Assembly (NCBI GenBank): GCA_025351385.1
Contig: JANXWA010000036.1
Coordinates: 42,307-106,306 of the forward strand
Direction of reading: 5' to 3'
From: Acidimicrobiales bacterium
Lineage (GTDB): Bacteria; Actinomycetota; Acidimicrobiia; Acidimicrobiales; RAAP-2
DNA: 64,000 nt
Each line of letters opens with the position of its first letter. The stretch's first letter is position 1. This document shows, piece after piece, positions 44,910-54,164 of the stretch. Under the pieces are notes generated by a model, which saw nothing but the letters and a program-made list of their open reading frames with translations, did not search any database and was not told the DNA's origin. A program made the translations under genes and the position numbers.

Positions 44910-46244
44910 GTGACAAGCCTGACTGAAGTCATTTCAAGGCCAACAGTGTTCGACGTTGTGATTGTCGGTGCGGGACCCAGTGGGTCGGCGTGCGCCTACT
45001 GGCTTGCGCAGGCCGGCTGGTCCGTCTGCCTGATCGAGAAGAAGAACTTCCCTCGTGAGAAGACCTGCGGTGACGGTCTCACTCCGCGGTCGGTCCATCA
45101 GCTGGCCCAGATGGGCCTCGAGCCGGCAGTCGCGGCCCACGGTCACCGCTACCAGGGCCTTCGAGCCTTCGGCTTCGGCGCGACCCTCGAGATGAACTGG
45201 CCCGAACACCCCATCTTTCCCAACTACGGCTACACGATCACCCGTTTCAATCTTGATGGCCTCGTCGCGCATCAGGCCGAAGGCCTCGGTGCAACACTCT
45301 TGAACGGAGTCGAGGCGGTCGCGCTGCTCGAACCAATTGAGGCTGTCGGGGCCGGGCTGCGCGCAGCCAGCGGCGTGGTCGCCGTCGAGAAGGCGACCGG
45401 CACTACCGGCGAGGTTCGAGGACGGTTTCTCGTCGTCGGCGACGGGCAGAACTCCCGACTGGGCCGCGACCTGGGCACCCAGCGCAATCGCAGCTGGCCC
45501 ATGGGGATGGCGCTGCGGGGCTACTACACAAGCGAGCGCCACGACGAGCCCTGGATCGACTCACACCTCGACATCCGCGACCCCAAGGGCGACGTCGTGC
45601 CCGGCTACGGCTGGATCTTCCCGTTGGGCGACGGACGGGTCAACGTCGGCGTCGGACTGCTCTCGACGGGCGGGGCGTGGAAGGGCGTGAATACGACCAA
45701 GCTCCAGGAGTACTTCGTCGCCCAGACGGCAGACGCCTGGGGATTGAACGACGAGAGCTGCTGCGGACCGGCGACGGGGGGCCGCCTGCCGATGGGCCTG
45801 GCCCTCGGACCCCGTTGCGGTGCCAATACGCTCACAATCGGCGACGCCGCCGGCACCGTCAATCCCTTCAACGGCGAGGGCATCGCCTACGGCTACGAGA
45901 CCGGTCGCCTCGCCGCCGGCGTCGTCGGCGAGGCCCTGCTCACGAACGACCCCGGAGCGCTCTGCCTGTACGACGAGCGTCTCGACCAGGCCTACGGCGA
46001 CTACTTCAAGGTCGCTCGCGCCTTCGTGCGCATCATCTCGGAGCCGAGGATCCTGACGGCCTGCGTGGGCGTGGGGATGCGCGTCGAGCCTCTCATGAAG
46101 GAGTTGCTCGCGATCATGGCCAATCTGATGCGCAACGACAAGGCCGGTCCCGCCGAGGTCGGCTACCGGGCACTCGTGCGACTCGCCGACATCATTCCCG
46201 AACGGGCCTACCACCTGCTGCTCGGCGACTCGAAGGCCGCTTGA
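44910..46244 (+). CDS. menJ: Geranylgeranyl-reductase-family FAD enzyme, probable menaquinone reductase
   Basis: 444 aa. The N-terminal FAD motif VIVGAGPSGSACAYWLAQAG is followed by KTCGDGLTPRSVHQL (the family's C-G-x-G region), GDGQNSRLGRDLG and a late FAD segment TIGDAAGTVNPFNGEGIAYG. Family members saturate prenyl double bonds. In Actinomycetota the copy beside nuo generally reduces a side-chain isoprene unit of menaquinone (MenJ), which fits this position; the symbol is by context. The start is GTG at 44910 without a clear ribosome site. A C-terminal membrane-associated helix is likely. Confidence 0.82.
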   Translation: MTSLTEVISRPTVFDVVIVGAGPSGSACAYWLAQAGWSVCLIEKKNFPREKTCGDGLTPRSVHQLAQMGLEPAVAAHGHRYQGLRAFGFGATLEMNWPEHPIFPNYGYTITRFNLDGLVAHQAEGLGATLLNGVEAVALLEPIEAVGAGLRAASGVVAVEKATGTTGEVRGRFLVVGDGQNSRLGRDLGTQRNRSWPMGMALRGYYTSERHDEPWIDSHLDIRDPKGDVVPGYGWIFPLGDGRVNVGVGLLSTGGAWKGVNTTKLQEYFVAQTADAWGLNDESCCGPATGGRLPMGLALGPRCGANTLTIGDAAGTVNPFNGEGIAYGYETGRLAAGVVGEALLTNDPGALCLYDERLDQAYGDYFKVARAFVRIISEPRILTACVGVGMRVEPLMKELLAIMANLMRNDKAGPAEVGYRALVRLADIIPERAYHLLLGDSKAA

Positions 46245-46327
46245 CGAACATGACGAGGCGGCGTTCGGTGCACCCGCGCCCGTTAGCCTGAACGAATGCG
46301 ATTTCGCCGCCCCCACCGGGTGACCCG

Positions 46328-47179
46328 TTGATTCCCACCTTCGTCATCTTCCTGCGCGAGGGTATCGAGGCGTCAATCATCATCGCGATCCTGATGTCGT
46401 ACCTGAGCCAGATCAACAAACGCGAGCACTTCCGTGACATCTACCTCGGCGTCGCGGCGGCCGTCGTGCTCATCGTTGTGGGGGGCGTCGGCGCCTATTT
46501 CCTCATTCGCCAGTACAACGGATCGAACGTCCAAGCCTACTTCGAGACCGCGACTTACGTCATGGCCGCGACGTTCCTCACGGTCATGACCTTCTGGATG
46601 CACAAGCACGCGCGCACCATGTCGAGCGAGCTGCGCGAGCGCAGTGACGTGGCGCTCTCCAAGGGCACGCGGATGGGCCTCGGCGTACTGGCTTTCCAGG
46701 CCGTCGGTCGCGAAGGGCTCGAGACCATGGTCTTCACCCTCGCCATCATCTTCGCCAGCTCGCGCCAGGCCGCGACGCCGGTCCACGGGAAGCTCTTGCT
46801 GATCGGCGCCGCGCTCGGCCTGCTCGTCGCCCTCGCCCTGGCCTTCGCCATGTACCGGCTCGGCGCGAAGCTCAACCTTCGCCGCTTCTTTCGCGTCCTC
46901 GGCATCCTTCTGATGCTCTTCGCCGCCGGACTGCTGTCCGACGCGGTGCAGAACCTCCAGGGGCTGGGATGGCTCCCTTTCGGCACCCACGTGCTGTGGA
47001 ACTCGAGCGCCGCGCTCACCGAAGGGTCCAACGTCGGTGACGTCCTGCACTCGCTCGTCGGCTACGCCGACCATCCGACAGTCCTCCAAGGAGTGGTGTG
47101 GGTGGCTTACGTCGTGACCAGCATCGCGATCTTCGTCGCGCTCAGCCGCCCGCCGCGGCGCTCTCCCTCGGCCAGTTGA
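46328..47179 (+). CDS. FTR1-family iron permease
   Basis: 283 aa with seven hydrophobic segments. The two REGxE iron-binding motifs are present: LREGIEASIIIAIL at residues 9-22 and GREGLETMVFTLAI further on. This is the Ftr1/EfeU type, moving iron across the membrane. Partner genes efeO and efeB are not next to it. The TTG start at 46328 is the only usable one: an upstream GTG meets a stop within three codons. It follows the reductase gene by 83 bp and is convergent with the unknown gene ending at 47186, leaving 6 bp for both ends. Confidence 0.88.
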   Translation: MIPTFVIFLREGIEASIIIAILMSYLSQINKREHFRDIYLGVAAAVVLIVVGGVGAYFLIRQYNGSNVQAYFETATYVMAATFLTVMTFWMHKHARTMSSELRERSDVALSKGTRMGLGVLAFQAVGREGLETMVFTLAIIFASSRQAATPVHGKLLLIGAALGLLVALALAFAMYRLGAKLNLRRFFRVLGILLMLFAAGLLSDAVQNLQGLGWLPFGTHVLWNSSAALTEGSNVGDVLHSLVGYADHPTVLQGVVWVAYVVTSIAIFVALSRPPRRSPSAS

Positions 47180-47185
47180 CCGACC

Positions 47186-48289
47186 CTAGACCGGCGTCGC
47201 CGTCGTTGACGTCATTCGCGAGAGCAGCGTGTTAACGAGGTTCGCCAGGAACGACGCGGAGCCGGGCCACTGGGCCACGAGCGCACCGAGGGTGACCTCG
47301 TAGTGGCCGGCCGTCGCGACGACCATGACCAGGTGGAGCGGCCGCAGTCCGGGCAGTGTCACCGAGGTGACGCCGCCACGAGACCAGCCCCGCACGAAGG
47401 TGACCGGTCGCCACTGGACCGCCTCGTCCTTGGTGGGGATCGCGTCGCCGTAGGCCGCCTTCAACAGAGCGACGTTGGACGTCGTGAAGCACGACCCGAA
47501 ATTGGACCGCGACATCTCGGCGGTGTCGCGGCGAACCATCGTCGTCGTGGCGTAGTACTGGGACGTTGACGCCAACTCGTACTCCCCCAAGGGCGAGCTG
47601 AAGACCTTGGATGTCACCTGGTAGTCGGGCATCTGTCCGGCCGCGCCAAAGACGCGGTCCTTCGCCGAGGACACCCCGAGGCAGCGTTGGAACAGTGACG
47701 AGACTCGACTCCAGATCGACTTCTTCGGTGGCGCGGTCGTCGGCGTCGTCGACGACGTCACCACCTGGGTGCTGGGCGGGAAGATGGCCGACAGCGGCGT
47801 CACGACCGTGCTGGGGTAGGCCGACCATTGGGCCGGCAGGTCCTTCAGCGTGAGGTTGATCGCCTTCGCGTCGACGAGCTCGGTCGATTTGGACGATCCA
47901 CTGTTCACCAGTGCCCCGATACCGCCGGCGAGCGACGCCGCGAGCACCACCACGGCGACCACCAGTATCCCGGCACGACGGCGACGGTGTTCGATCTGGC
48001 CGTCCTGGGCGAGGACCACCTCGCGCAGGGCTTCGAAGTCGTTGAGGTCCCCTCGGCGCCAGCAGTAACGCACTCCGTTCGTCGTCGCGAATAGCGCCAT
48101 TCCCTTGGAGAACCGAACGAGCTGCAGGTTCGAGAACTCCGCCCACGGTGTCTGCCACGCGACGGGCGACTCGCCGGCCAACTGGGTGAGGCCGACGTCG
48201 TCCCACATGAGGACGACCGGAGTCGTGGGTCCGTTCGGCACGAAACTGGGATGAACCGTCCAACCCTCGCTGCGTCGAAGTGAACTCAT
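47186..48289 (-). CDS. Single-pass membrane protein of unknown function, last gene of the heme run
   Basis: 367 aa, not recognised. Residues 1-95 form a compact soluble domain (WDDVGLTQLAGE, AWQTPWAEFSNLQLVRFSKG, LFATTNGVRYCWRRGDLND) whose strand-like pattern suggests a PH-like fold. A basic patch and one membrane helix (about 105-128, AGILVVAVVVLAASLAGGIG) come next. An extracytoplasmic part of about 235 residues has a Thr/Ser/Pro linker and two cysteines that could pair. The ATG overlaps the hemL stop by 4 bp, so it is translated with the tetrapyrrole genes, but nothing in it suggests a tetrapyrrole enzyme. Confidence 0.6.
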   Translation of the reverse strand: MSSLRRSEGWTVHPSFVPNGPTTPVVLMWDDVGLTQLAGESPVAWQTPWAEFSNLQLVRFSKGMALFATTNGVRYCWRRGDLNDFEALREVVLAQDGQIEHRRRRAGILVVAVVVLAASLAGGIGALVNSGSSKSTELVDAKAINLTLKDLPAQWSAYPSTVVTPLSAIFPPSTQVVTSSTTPTTAPPKKSIWSRVSSLFQRCLGVSSAKDRVFGAAGQMPDYQVTSKVFSSPLGEYELASTSQYYATTTMVRRDTAEMSRSNFGSCFTTSNVALLKAAYGDAIPTKDEAVQWRPVTFVRGWSRGGVTSVTLPGLRPLHLVMVVATAGHYEVTLGALVAQWPGSASFLANLVNTLLSRMTSTTATPV

Positions 48290-49563
48290 AATCTGAGCGC
48301 GACCTCCGCGGCTCTCGCCGCCGCGTCGACGGTGAAGGTGAGGTCCTCGTCACTGTGCGCGAGGGAGACGAAGAGGATCTCGTAGGCGCCGGGTGCCAGC
48401 GCGACGCCCTGGCTCAGCATCGCGTGGAAGAACTCCCGATAGAGACCGTTGTCGCAGAGCAGCTTGGCTCCGTCGAAGTCCGTCGGCGCGTCGAACGGCT
48501 CGCGCGAGAGGTAGAGGCCCATCAAGGGGCCCTGGACCGGTGCCACGCAGTGCAGACCAGTTGATCGGACCGCCTCTTCGACGCGCGAGGCGAATTGAGC
48601 GACCCGCTTGGCCAGTGCGTCGTAGTCCGACGGGGTGACTAGCGAGAGGACCTTCGCACCGGCCGCGGTCGCCAAGGGATTTCCCGACAGGGTGCCGGCC
48701 TGATACACCGGGCCGAGCGGCGCGAGCGACGAGAGGATGGTGCGCGATCCGCCGAAGGCCCCGACCGGTAGTCCGCCGCCGATGACCTTGCCGAAGCACC
48801 ACAGGTCCGGCGTGACGCCGAAGAACCGCTCGGCGCCGGCGAAGTCGAGTCGAAAGCCGGTGATGACCTCGTCAAAGACGAGCAGTGCGCCCACCCGGTC
48901 ACACTCGGCGCGCAGTCCGGATAGGAAGCCGGGATGTGGCGCGACCAGGTTCATGTTGGCAGCCACCGGCTCGACGAGCACGGCGGCCACCGATTCGTCG
49001 AGCGTGGGCACCACGTTGTAGGGCGCGACGATGGTGTCGCCGACAGCGCCCGCTGTGACCCCGGCCGAGCCGGGAAGACCCATCTGGGCGACACCACTCC
49101 CACCCGCCACCAACAGCGCATCGGAGTGCCCGTGGTAGCAACCGTCGAACTTGACGATCTTGTCGCGCCCGGAGGCCCCGCGCGCGAGGCGCACCGCGCT
49201 CATCACCGCCTCGGTGCCCGACGAGACGAGGCGGAGTTGCTCGAGGCCGGCGACCCGATCGGTCATCGCCTCAGCGAGCAGGACCTCGCCCGGCGTCGGC
49301 GCGCCGAAGGTCGTGCCCTGGGCGACGGCCTCTTTCAGGACCTCGACGACCGCCGGGTGAGCGTGGCCGAGCAGCGACGCGCCATAGGACTGGACGTAGT
49401 CGAGGTACCGCGTGCCCTCAACGTCCCAGACGTAGGCGCCCTGTCCGCGCGCCACGGTGTAGGGCGTCCCGCCGACCGAGCGAAAGGAGCGCACTGGTGA
49501 GTCGACCCCGCCAGGGATGACCGCGAGAGCGCGGTCGAACCACGCCTGATTGAGGTTCGTCAA
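48286..49563 (-). CDS. hemL: Glutamate-1-semialdehyde 2,1-aminomutase
   Basis: 425 aa PLP enzyme making 5-aminolevulinate from glutamate-1-semialdehyde. The PLP lysine lies in FGKVIGGGLPVGAFGG; other landmarks are IPGGVDSPVRSFRSVGG at the N-terminus, SSGTEAVMSAVRLARGASG and VLVFDEVITGFR (as LLVFDEVITGF). Standard length. The ATG overlaps the hemB stop by 4 bp. With hemA it forms the C5 route to tetrapyrroles. Confidence 0.97.
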   Translation of the reverse strand: MTNLNQAWFDRALAVIPGGVDSPVRSFRSVGGTPYTVARGQGAYVWDVEGTRYLDYVQSYGASLLGHAHPAVVEVLKEAVAQGTTFGAPTPGEVLLAEAMTDRVAGLEQLRLVSSGTEAVMSAVRLARGASGRDKIVKFDGCYHGHSDALLVAGGSGVAQMGLPGSAGVTAGAVGDTIVAPYNVVPTLDESVAAVLVEPVAANMNLVAPHPGFLSGLRAECDRVGALLVFDEVITGFRLDFAGAERFFGVTPDLWCFGKVIGGGLPVGAFGGSRTILSSLAPLGPVYQAGTLSGNPLATAAGAKVLSLVTPSDYDALAKRVAQFASRVEEAVRSTGLHCVAPVQGPLMGLYLSREPFDAPTDFDGAKLLCDNGLYREFFHAMLSQGVALAPGAYEILFVSLAHSDEDLTFTVDAAARAAEVALRL

Positions 49564-50540
49564 CGACCGAGCTCCTCGGCCACCTCGCGCGCGAAGTAGG
49601 TGAGCACGAAATCGGCGCCCGCCCTGCGCACGGCCGTCAACTGCTCGATCGCGACTGCGGTGCCGTCAATCCACCCTTGGGCGGCGGCGGCCTTGACCAT
49701 GGCGTACTCGCCGCTCACGTGATAGGCGCACAGGGGCACGGCGAGCTCGCGGCGTAGGTCGGCCACGACGTCGAGGTACGACATCGCAGGTTTGACCATG
49801 ACGATGTCCGCGCCCTGGGCGACGTCGGCGCGGGCCTCGCGCAAGGCTTCACGACGGTTGCGCGGGTCCTGCTGGTAGCCCTTGCGGTCACCACCGCTGA
49901 CGATCTCGACCCCTACCGCGTCGCGAAACGGGCCGTAGAGGCCGCTCGCATACTTGACGGCGTAGGCGAGGATGACCGTCTCCTCGAAGCCGGCGACGTC
50001 GAGCGCCGCGCGGATGGCGCCCACCTGACCGTCCATCATCCCGCTCGGCGCCACGACCGCCGCGCCGGCCTGCGCCTGGGCGACGGCGACTCGTCCGTAG
50101 AGCTCAAGGGTCGCGTCGTTGTCCACAGTGCCGTCTGTGCGCAGGACCCCACAATGGCCGTGACTCGTGTACTCGTCGAGACAGAGATCGGCCATGAGGA
50201 CGATGTCGTCGCCGAACTCGTCGCGCAGCGCCCGCAATGCCACTTGGGCGATTCCGTCAGAATCCCAGGCCGCGCTGCCCATTTCGTCCTTGGTGGCCGG
50301 CACGCCGAACAGAATGACGCCGGTGACGCCGACGTTCACCAGCCGACGGACTTCGTCTCGCATCGATCCGATCGTGTGCTGGAAGTGACCCGGCAGCGAG
50401 TGGATCGGGTTGGGCTCAATCAGACCCTCGGCCACGAAGAGCGGCGCGACGAAGTCACCGGGGGCGAGGCTCGTCTCTGCGACGAGAGAGCGCAACGCGG
50501 TCGTGCGGCGAAGGCGACGGGGTCGTTCGGCAGGAAACAC
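49560..50540 (-). CDS. hemB: Delta-aminolevulinic acid dehydratase (porphobilinogen synthase)
   Basis: Joins two aminolevulinates into porphobilinogen. 326 aa. The Schiff-base lysines lie in YAVKYASGLYGPFRD and VMVKPAMSYLD. The metal region reads DLCLDEYTSHGHCG: two of the three zinc cysteines of the E. coli-type enzyme are kept and the middle one is Asp, so the metal preference is not obvious from motif alone. The ATG at 50540 is 47 bp from the hemD stop, the largest gap in the run, so a secondary promoter is possible. Confidence 0.96.
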   Translation of the reverse strand: MFPAERPRRLRRTTALRSLVAETSLAPGDFVAPLFVAEGLIEPNPIHSLPGHFQHTIGSMRDEVRRLVNVGVTGVILFGVPATKDEMGSAAWDSDGIAQVALRALRDEFGDDIVLMADLCLDEYTSHGHCGVLRTDGTVDNDATLELYGRVAVAQAQAGAAVVAPSGMMDGQVGAIRAALDVAGFEETVILAYAVKYASGLYGPFRDAVGVEIVSGGDRKGYQQDPRNRREALREARADVAQGADIVMVKPAMSYLDVVADLRRELAVPLCAYHVSGEYAMVKAAAAQGWIDGTAVAIEQLTAVRRAGADFVLTYFAREVAEELGR

Positions 50541-50587
50541 GGTCCCAGCCTATTGCCGACGAGTGGGCTGCTCCAGGGTGATGGTTC

Positions 50588-51259
50588 CTACAGCGTCGTG
50601 AGGCGATCGGCGAGCGAAGGACCCCATCCTTCCAGTACCCGCTCGTGGCGTTCGCGAACGACGGCGCTCGTCGTGGCGCCGGGGACGACCACCCACGCCT
50701 CGGGGCCAACGAAAGGTGCCGCCACGGCCCAGGCCGACGGGGCGCCGATCACAACGATATGGGCCTCGCGCAACGTTCGTTCGCCCTCGTCGTCGGGCGG
50801 CGTCGCGACGGTTTCGTAGCACGCGACCACCACGACGACGAGTCCGCGGGCGCGCAGCAAGACGGTCAAGTCGTCGCGCATCGACTTCGCGCCGAGCACG
50901 AGGACTGGCCCGCGCGATATTTCGCTCGCCAGCTCCGCCGCCACGCCCGCGGCCTGCGCCGTCACGCTCACCCCACGCTCGACCAACGACCGTGTCGTCA
51001 CCGGACCAACGCTGAAGACCTCAGCCCCGGTTGCGAGGGCTCCAAGGGCCAGTGAGACATACGGGACGCTGCGGGCGCTGGTCACGACGAGCGAGCGGAA
51101 GGAGCCGTAGTCCGGCGACGAGTTCATTTCACCGGCGACCGGTGCCTCGTCGTAGAAGCGCGTCGTGGTGAGCGGCACCTCGAACACCGTCGCGTCCGAC
51201 GGCATCCACGAGGCGAGCGACTCGTTACGACCACGCTCGCGAGTCAGGACGATGTTCAT
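50588..51259 (-). CDS. hemD: Uroporphyrinogen-III synthase
   Basis: 223 aa from the ATG at 51259, which overlaps the hemC stop by 4 bp; an in-frame codon 18 bp upstream is less likely. HemD proteins are poorly conserved, but the bilobed pattern is visible: NIVLTRERGRNESLASWM, LVVTSARSVPYVSLAL, VFSVGPVTTRSLVERG and VVIGAPSAWAVAAPFVGPEA. It cyclises hydroxymethylbilane with inversion of ring D. Position directly after hemC supports the call. Confidence 0.88.
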   Translation of the reverse strand: MNIVLTRERGRNESLASWMPSDATVFEVPLTTTRFYDEAPVAGEMNSSPDYGSFRSLVVTSARSVPYVSLALGALATGAEVFSVGPVTTRSLVERGVSVTAQAAGVAAELASEISRGPVLVLGAKSMRDDLTVLLRARGLVVVVVACYETVATPPDDEGERTLREAHIVVIGAPSAWAVAAPFVGPEAWVVVPGATTSAVVRERHERVLEGWGPSLADRLTTL

Positions 51260-52164
51260 CCCCGTCGAACTTCCCACCCCGGGAGCGAGCCGCCGTCCAT
51301 CTCGTCGCGCAGCAAGAGAGCGAGTTCCCGTCCCAGTTCGGACGGATCACTGCCCTCGAGCGTTGCGCGGATGCTGGACGAGCCATCGACGGCGAGCATG
51401 ACGGCGCTCAGCGACACGGTGTCGCCCGACAGCGTCGCGTAAGCGCCGGCCGGTATCGAACACCCGGCCCCGAGCTCGTGCAAGAAGGCCCGTTCGGCAG
51501 TGAGCGCGGTGAGAGCATCGGGCTCGTTGATCGGCGCAAGGGCGTCTCGGGTCTCGCCGTCGTCCGCTCGTGACTCGAGGGCGATGGCGCCCTGGCCGAC
51601 CTGGGGCACGAACCAACTGGGATCAAGTCGCTCGCTGACGAGCCCGACCTCCTCCAAGCGTTCGAGCGCCGCCATCGCCGCCACCACCGCGTCGACTCCG
51701 TCACGACCGGGCAGGGCCAGTCGGGTCCCCATGTTGCCGCGCAGTCCCACGATCCGCAGGTCCGGACGACGTTCCAAGAGAAGGGCCCGTCGTCGCGGGG
51801 AGCCGGTCGCCACCGTTGCGCCGGGACCGAGTCCGGCGAGCGAACGACCGACCAGCACGTCGGCGGCGTCGCGACGTTCGGGCACGCAAACGAGGTTCAG
51901 GCCGTCGGGCGTGGAGCTGGGCAGGTCCTTCGCACTATGCACGGCGACGTCGGCCGCACCGTCGAGCACCGCCCGTTGGACCTCCACCGCGAAGACCCCC
52001 AGGCCACCGATCTCCTCCAGCGGCGCCACGTGGTCGCGGTCTCCGCGGGTCACGATGTGGACGAATTCGCTCTCTACGCCACTTCGGCGGAGCCGCTCTT
52101 GGACGAGCTGCGCCTGGGCCAGCGCGAGTGGTGAGCGCCGGGTCGCGAGGCGCAGGACCCTCAT
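51256..52164 (-). CDS. hemC: Porphobilinogen deaminase (hydroxymethylbilane synthase)
   Basis: 302 aa. Polymerises four porphobilinogens on a dipyrromethane cofactor. Landmarks: RLATRRSPLALAQAQLVQ, VHSAKDLPSS, ATGSPRRRALLLERRPDLRI, LRGNMGTRL (the usual RGN-x-x-TRL), and the cofactor cysteine in LHELGAGCSIPAGAYA. The ATG overlaps the hemA stop by 4 bp. Confidence 0.97.
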   Translation of the reverse strand: MRVLRLATRRSPLALAQAQLVQERLRRSGVESEFVHIVTRGDRDHVAPLEEIGGLGVFAVEVQRAVLDGAADVAVHSAKDLPSSTPDGLNLVCVPERRDAADVLVGRSLAGLGPGATVATGSPRRRALLLERRPDLRIVGLRGNMGTRLALPGRDGVDAVVAAMAALERLEEVGLVSERLDPSWFVPQVGQGAIALESRADDGETRDALAPINEPDALTALTAERAFLHELGAGCSIPAGAYATLSGDTVSLSAVMLAVDGSSSIRATLEGSDPSELGRELALLLRDEMDGGSLPGWEVRRG

Positions 52165-53423
52165 AGATCGAAGAGGGTGCGGGTGGTCTCGCTCAGTCGT
52201 GTCCCCTGGTCGGTTCCGGCCGCCTCCTTTAGCGCCACCGTCGGTCGATGGGCGATCTTCGCCACGACCGATCGCAGCAACGAGGCGACCTTCTCGCGCT
52301 GCTCGGGAGTCAGGTCGTCGATGTCGCGCTCGCGCCTGGTCATCTCGCCGGCGACGATTTCGTCGAAGTACTCGCGCAAGTCGCTCACGATGGAGGACGC
52401 CCCGCGGGCGCGTTGGTCGGTGAGGAACCGTTCGACGTCGTCGCTGACGATCTCGCGCGCCGCGTCCACGGCCTCGTGGCGGTCATCGAGCGCCTGCTCG
52501 ACGCGCTCGCGCAGGTCTCCGATGTCGATGCGCTGCACGTTCGCGAGGTCGTGCGTGTCACTCGCCACGGCGCGCGGGATGCCGAGGTCCACGAACAGGA
52601 CGTCCTGGTCGCACCGCTCGAGGTCGGGGCGCGTCACGATCGGCGTCGAGACCTCGACGGCGGCGACGACGAGGCGCGCGCGGGAGATCAGTGTCGACAG
52701 GTCGGCGAGAGCGCCGACGGTGACGCGCTCGTCGCCGACCTCGTCACGGAGCCGTTGCGCGCGCTCGACGGTCCGATTGACGACCGTGAGTTGGCGAAGA
52801 CGCGCCGGCGCGCCGAGCAGGTTGCGCGCGATGCCCCCCGCCAACTGGCCGGCGCCGATGATGACCACGTCTGCGCCCGCGAGGTCGACCCCGAACTCCT
52901 CGGTCGCCATCGCCACTGCGGCCTGGGCGAAGCTCGTTGTGCCCCGTGCGATCTGGGTCTCGCTGCGCACGCGACGGCCCGAGGCGATCGCACGCTGGAA
53001 AAGTTCGGTCAGTTCCGTTCCAGCAGTCTGCTCCTCAGTCGCCAACTCGAGGGCGCGACGTAATTGGCCGAGCACCTCGAACTCACCGGGCACGACGGAC
53101 TTGAGGCCGGCGGCGACGCTGAAGAGGTGGTTCGCGACTCCCCGGTCGAAATGAACCGTGAGGTGATCGGCGAACGCCTCGGTCGCGAGTCCGGTCACGT
53201 CGGAGAGGGTGTGGGTAATCTCGTCGATCGCTCCATGGAACAGGTCGATGACCGCCACGACCTCGGTTCGCAGGCAGGTGGAGACGAAGACCGCCTCGTG
53301 GATGTTGCGCTGGCACATCAGCGCACGAAGGACCTTGCTCCACTCGTGCTCGTAGACGGTCGCGCGCTCGAGCAAATCGAGCGAGGCGTGCTCGTGGTCG
53401 ATGCCGACCGAGATCAGCGCCAC
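52161..53423 (-). CDS. hemA: Glutamyl-tRNA reductase
   Basis: 420 aa, committing step of the C5 pathway: reduces glutamyl-tRNA to glutamate-1-semialdehyde with NADPH. The catalytic cysteine lies in FVSTCLRTEVVAV; the NADPH domain has VVIIGAGQLAGGIARNL, then DLGIPRAVASD and a C-terminal dimerisation helix. The start is GTG at 53423. The gene follows rex by 19 bp, an arrangement common in Actinomycetota, where Rex links heme and respiratory gene expression to NADH/NAD+. Confidence 0.97.
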   Translation of the reverse strand: MALISVGIDHEHASLDLLERATVYEHEWSKVLRALMCQRNIHEAVFVSTCLRTEVVAVIDLFHGAIDEITHTLSDVTGLATEAFADHLTVHFDRGVANHLFSVAAGLKSVVPGEFEVLGQLRRALELATEEQTAGTELTELFQRAIASGRRVRSETQIARGTTSFAQAAVAMATEEFGVDLAGADVVIIGAGQLAGGIARNLLGAPARLRQLTVVNRTVERAQRLRDEVGDERVTVGALADLSTLISRARLVVAAVEVSTPIVTRPDLERCDQDVLFVDLGIPRAVASDTHDLANVQRIDIGDLRERVEQALDDRHEAVDAAREIVSDDVERFLTDQRARGASSIVSDLREYFDEIVAGEMTRRERDIDDLTPEQREKVASLLRSVVAKIAHRPTVALKEAAGTDQGTRLSETTRTLFDL

Positions 53424-53442
53424 GAAGTGCCTTCGACGGCCG

Positions 53443-54141
53443 TCACGTCACGGGCCGCAGTGAGTTGGGCGTCGAGATGCCGAGCGAATGTAAGAGCCCG
53501 CCGCCCAGCGGACCGGTGCCGTTGTTGAGGTGGTACATGAGGATCTGCAGCTCGATCGAGAAGTCCACGTAGTGCACGGCGGTGCCGATTGGCACCGAGA
53601 GGACCTGGGGCGCGAAGTTGAGCAGCGCGTGGATGTCCGCGCCGACGAGACGGTCGGCCACCTCTTGAGCGGCCTGCGGCGGCACACAGATGACTCCGAC
53701 GGTCGCCGCGACGATCGGGTCCGTCAGCGGCTGCACGACGTGGCCCGCCACCAGAGTACCGACGACCTCGGGGTCGATGTCGTAGAGAGCGACGAGGCGG
53801 GCGCCGCGAATCAGGAAGTTCGTGGAGTTGACGAGGGCCCGTCCGAGGTTCCCGATACCCACGACCACGACGTCGTACTCGCGGTCGTGACCGAGGGCCT
53901 CGGCGATTCGTTCGCTGAGGACCTGGACGTCATAGCCGGCACCGCGGGTACCGAACGATCCGAGTCCCGCGAGGTCGCGCCTCACGGTGGTAGGGGTGAC
54001 GCCGGCCAACTCGCCGATCTGGCGCGAGTCAATGCGGGTCAGTCCGCGCAGCGCCCAGCCTTCGGCGATCCGCTGATAGACGGGCAGGCGCGCAATCGTC
54101 GGTTCGGAGAGTTTCCTCGTACGAAGACGCGGGGTCGCCAT
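53443..54141 (-). CDS. rex: Redox-sensing transcriptional repressor Rex
   Basis: 232 aa. An N-terminal winged helix (LPVYQRIAEGWALRGLTRI, GVTPTTVRRDLAGLGSFGTR) reads DNA, and a Rossmann domain (VVVVGIGNLGRALVNS) senses NADH. High NADH releases the protein from operators of the TTGTGA-N-TCACAA type. Likely targets in the window are nuo, ctaE-qcr and hem genes, but I did not find a clear operator upstream of any of them by eye. It has its own Tat-free cytoplasmic sequence with no odd residues, and lies 23 bp after proC. Confidence 0.95.
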   Translation of the reverse strand: MATPRLRTRKLSEPTIARLPVYQRIAEGWALRGLTRIDSRQIGELAGVTPTTVRRDLAGLGSFGTRGAGYDVQVLSERIAEALGHDREYDVVVVGIGNLGRALVNSTNFLIRGARLVALYDIDPEVVGTLVAGHVVQPLTDPIVAATVGVICVPPQAAQEVADRLVGADIHALLNFAPQVLSVPIGTAVHYVDFSIELQILMYHLNNGTGPLGGGLLHSLGISTPNSLRPVT

Positions 54142-54164
54142 GGCCCCACGCTAGTAGAGGCCCT

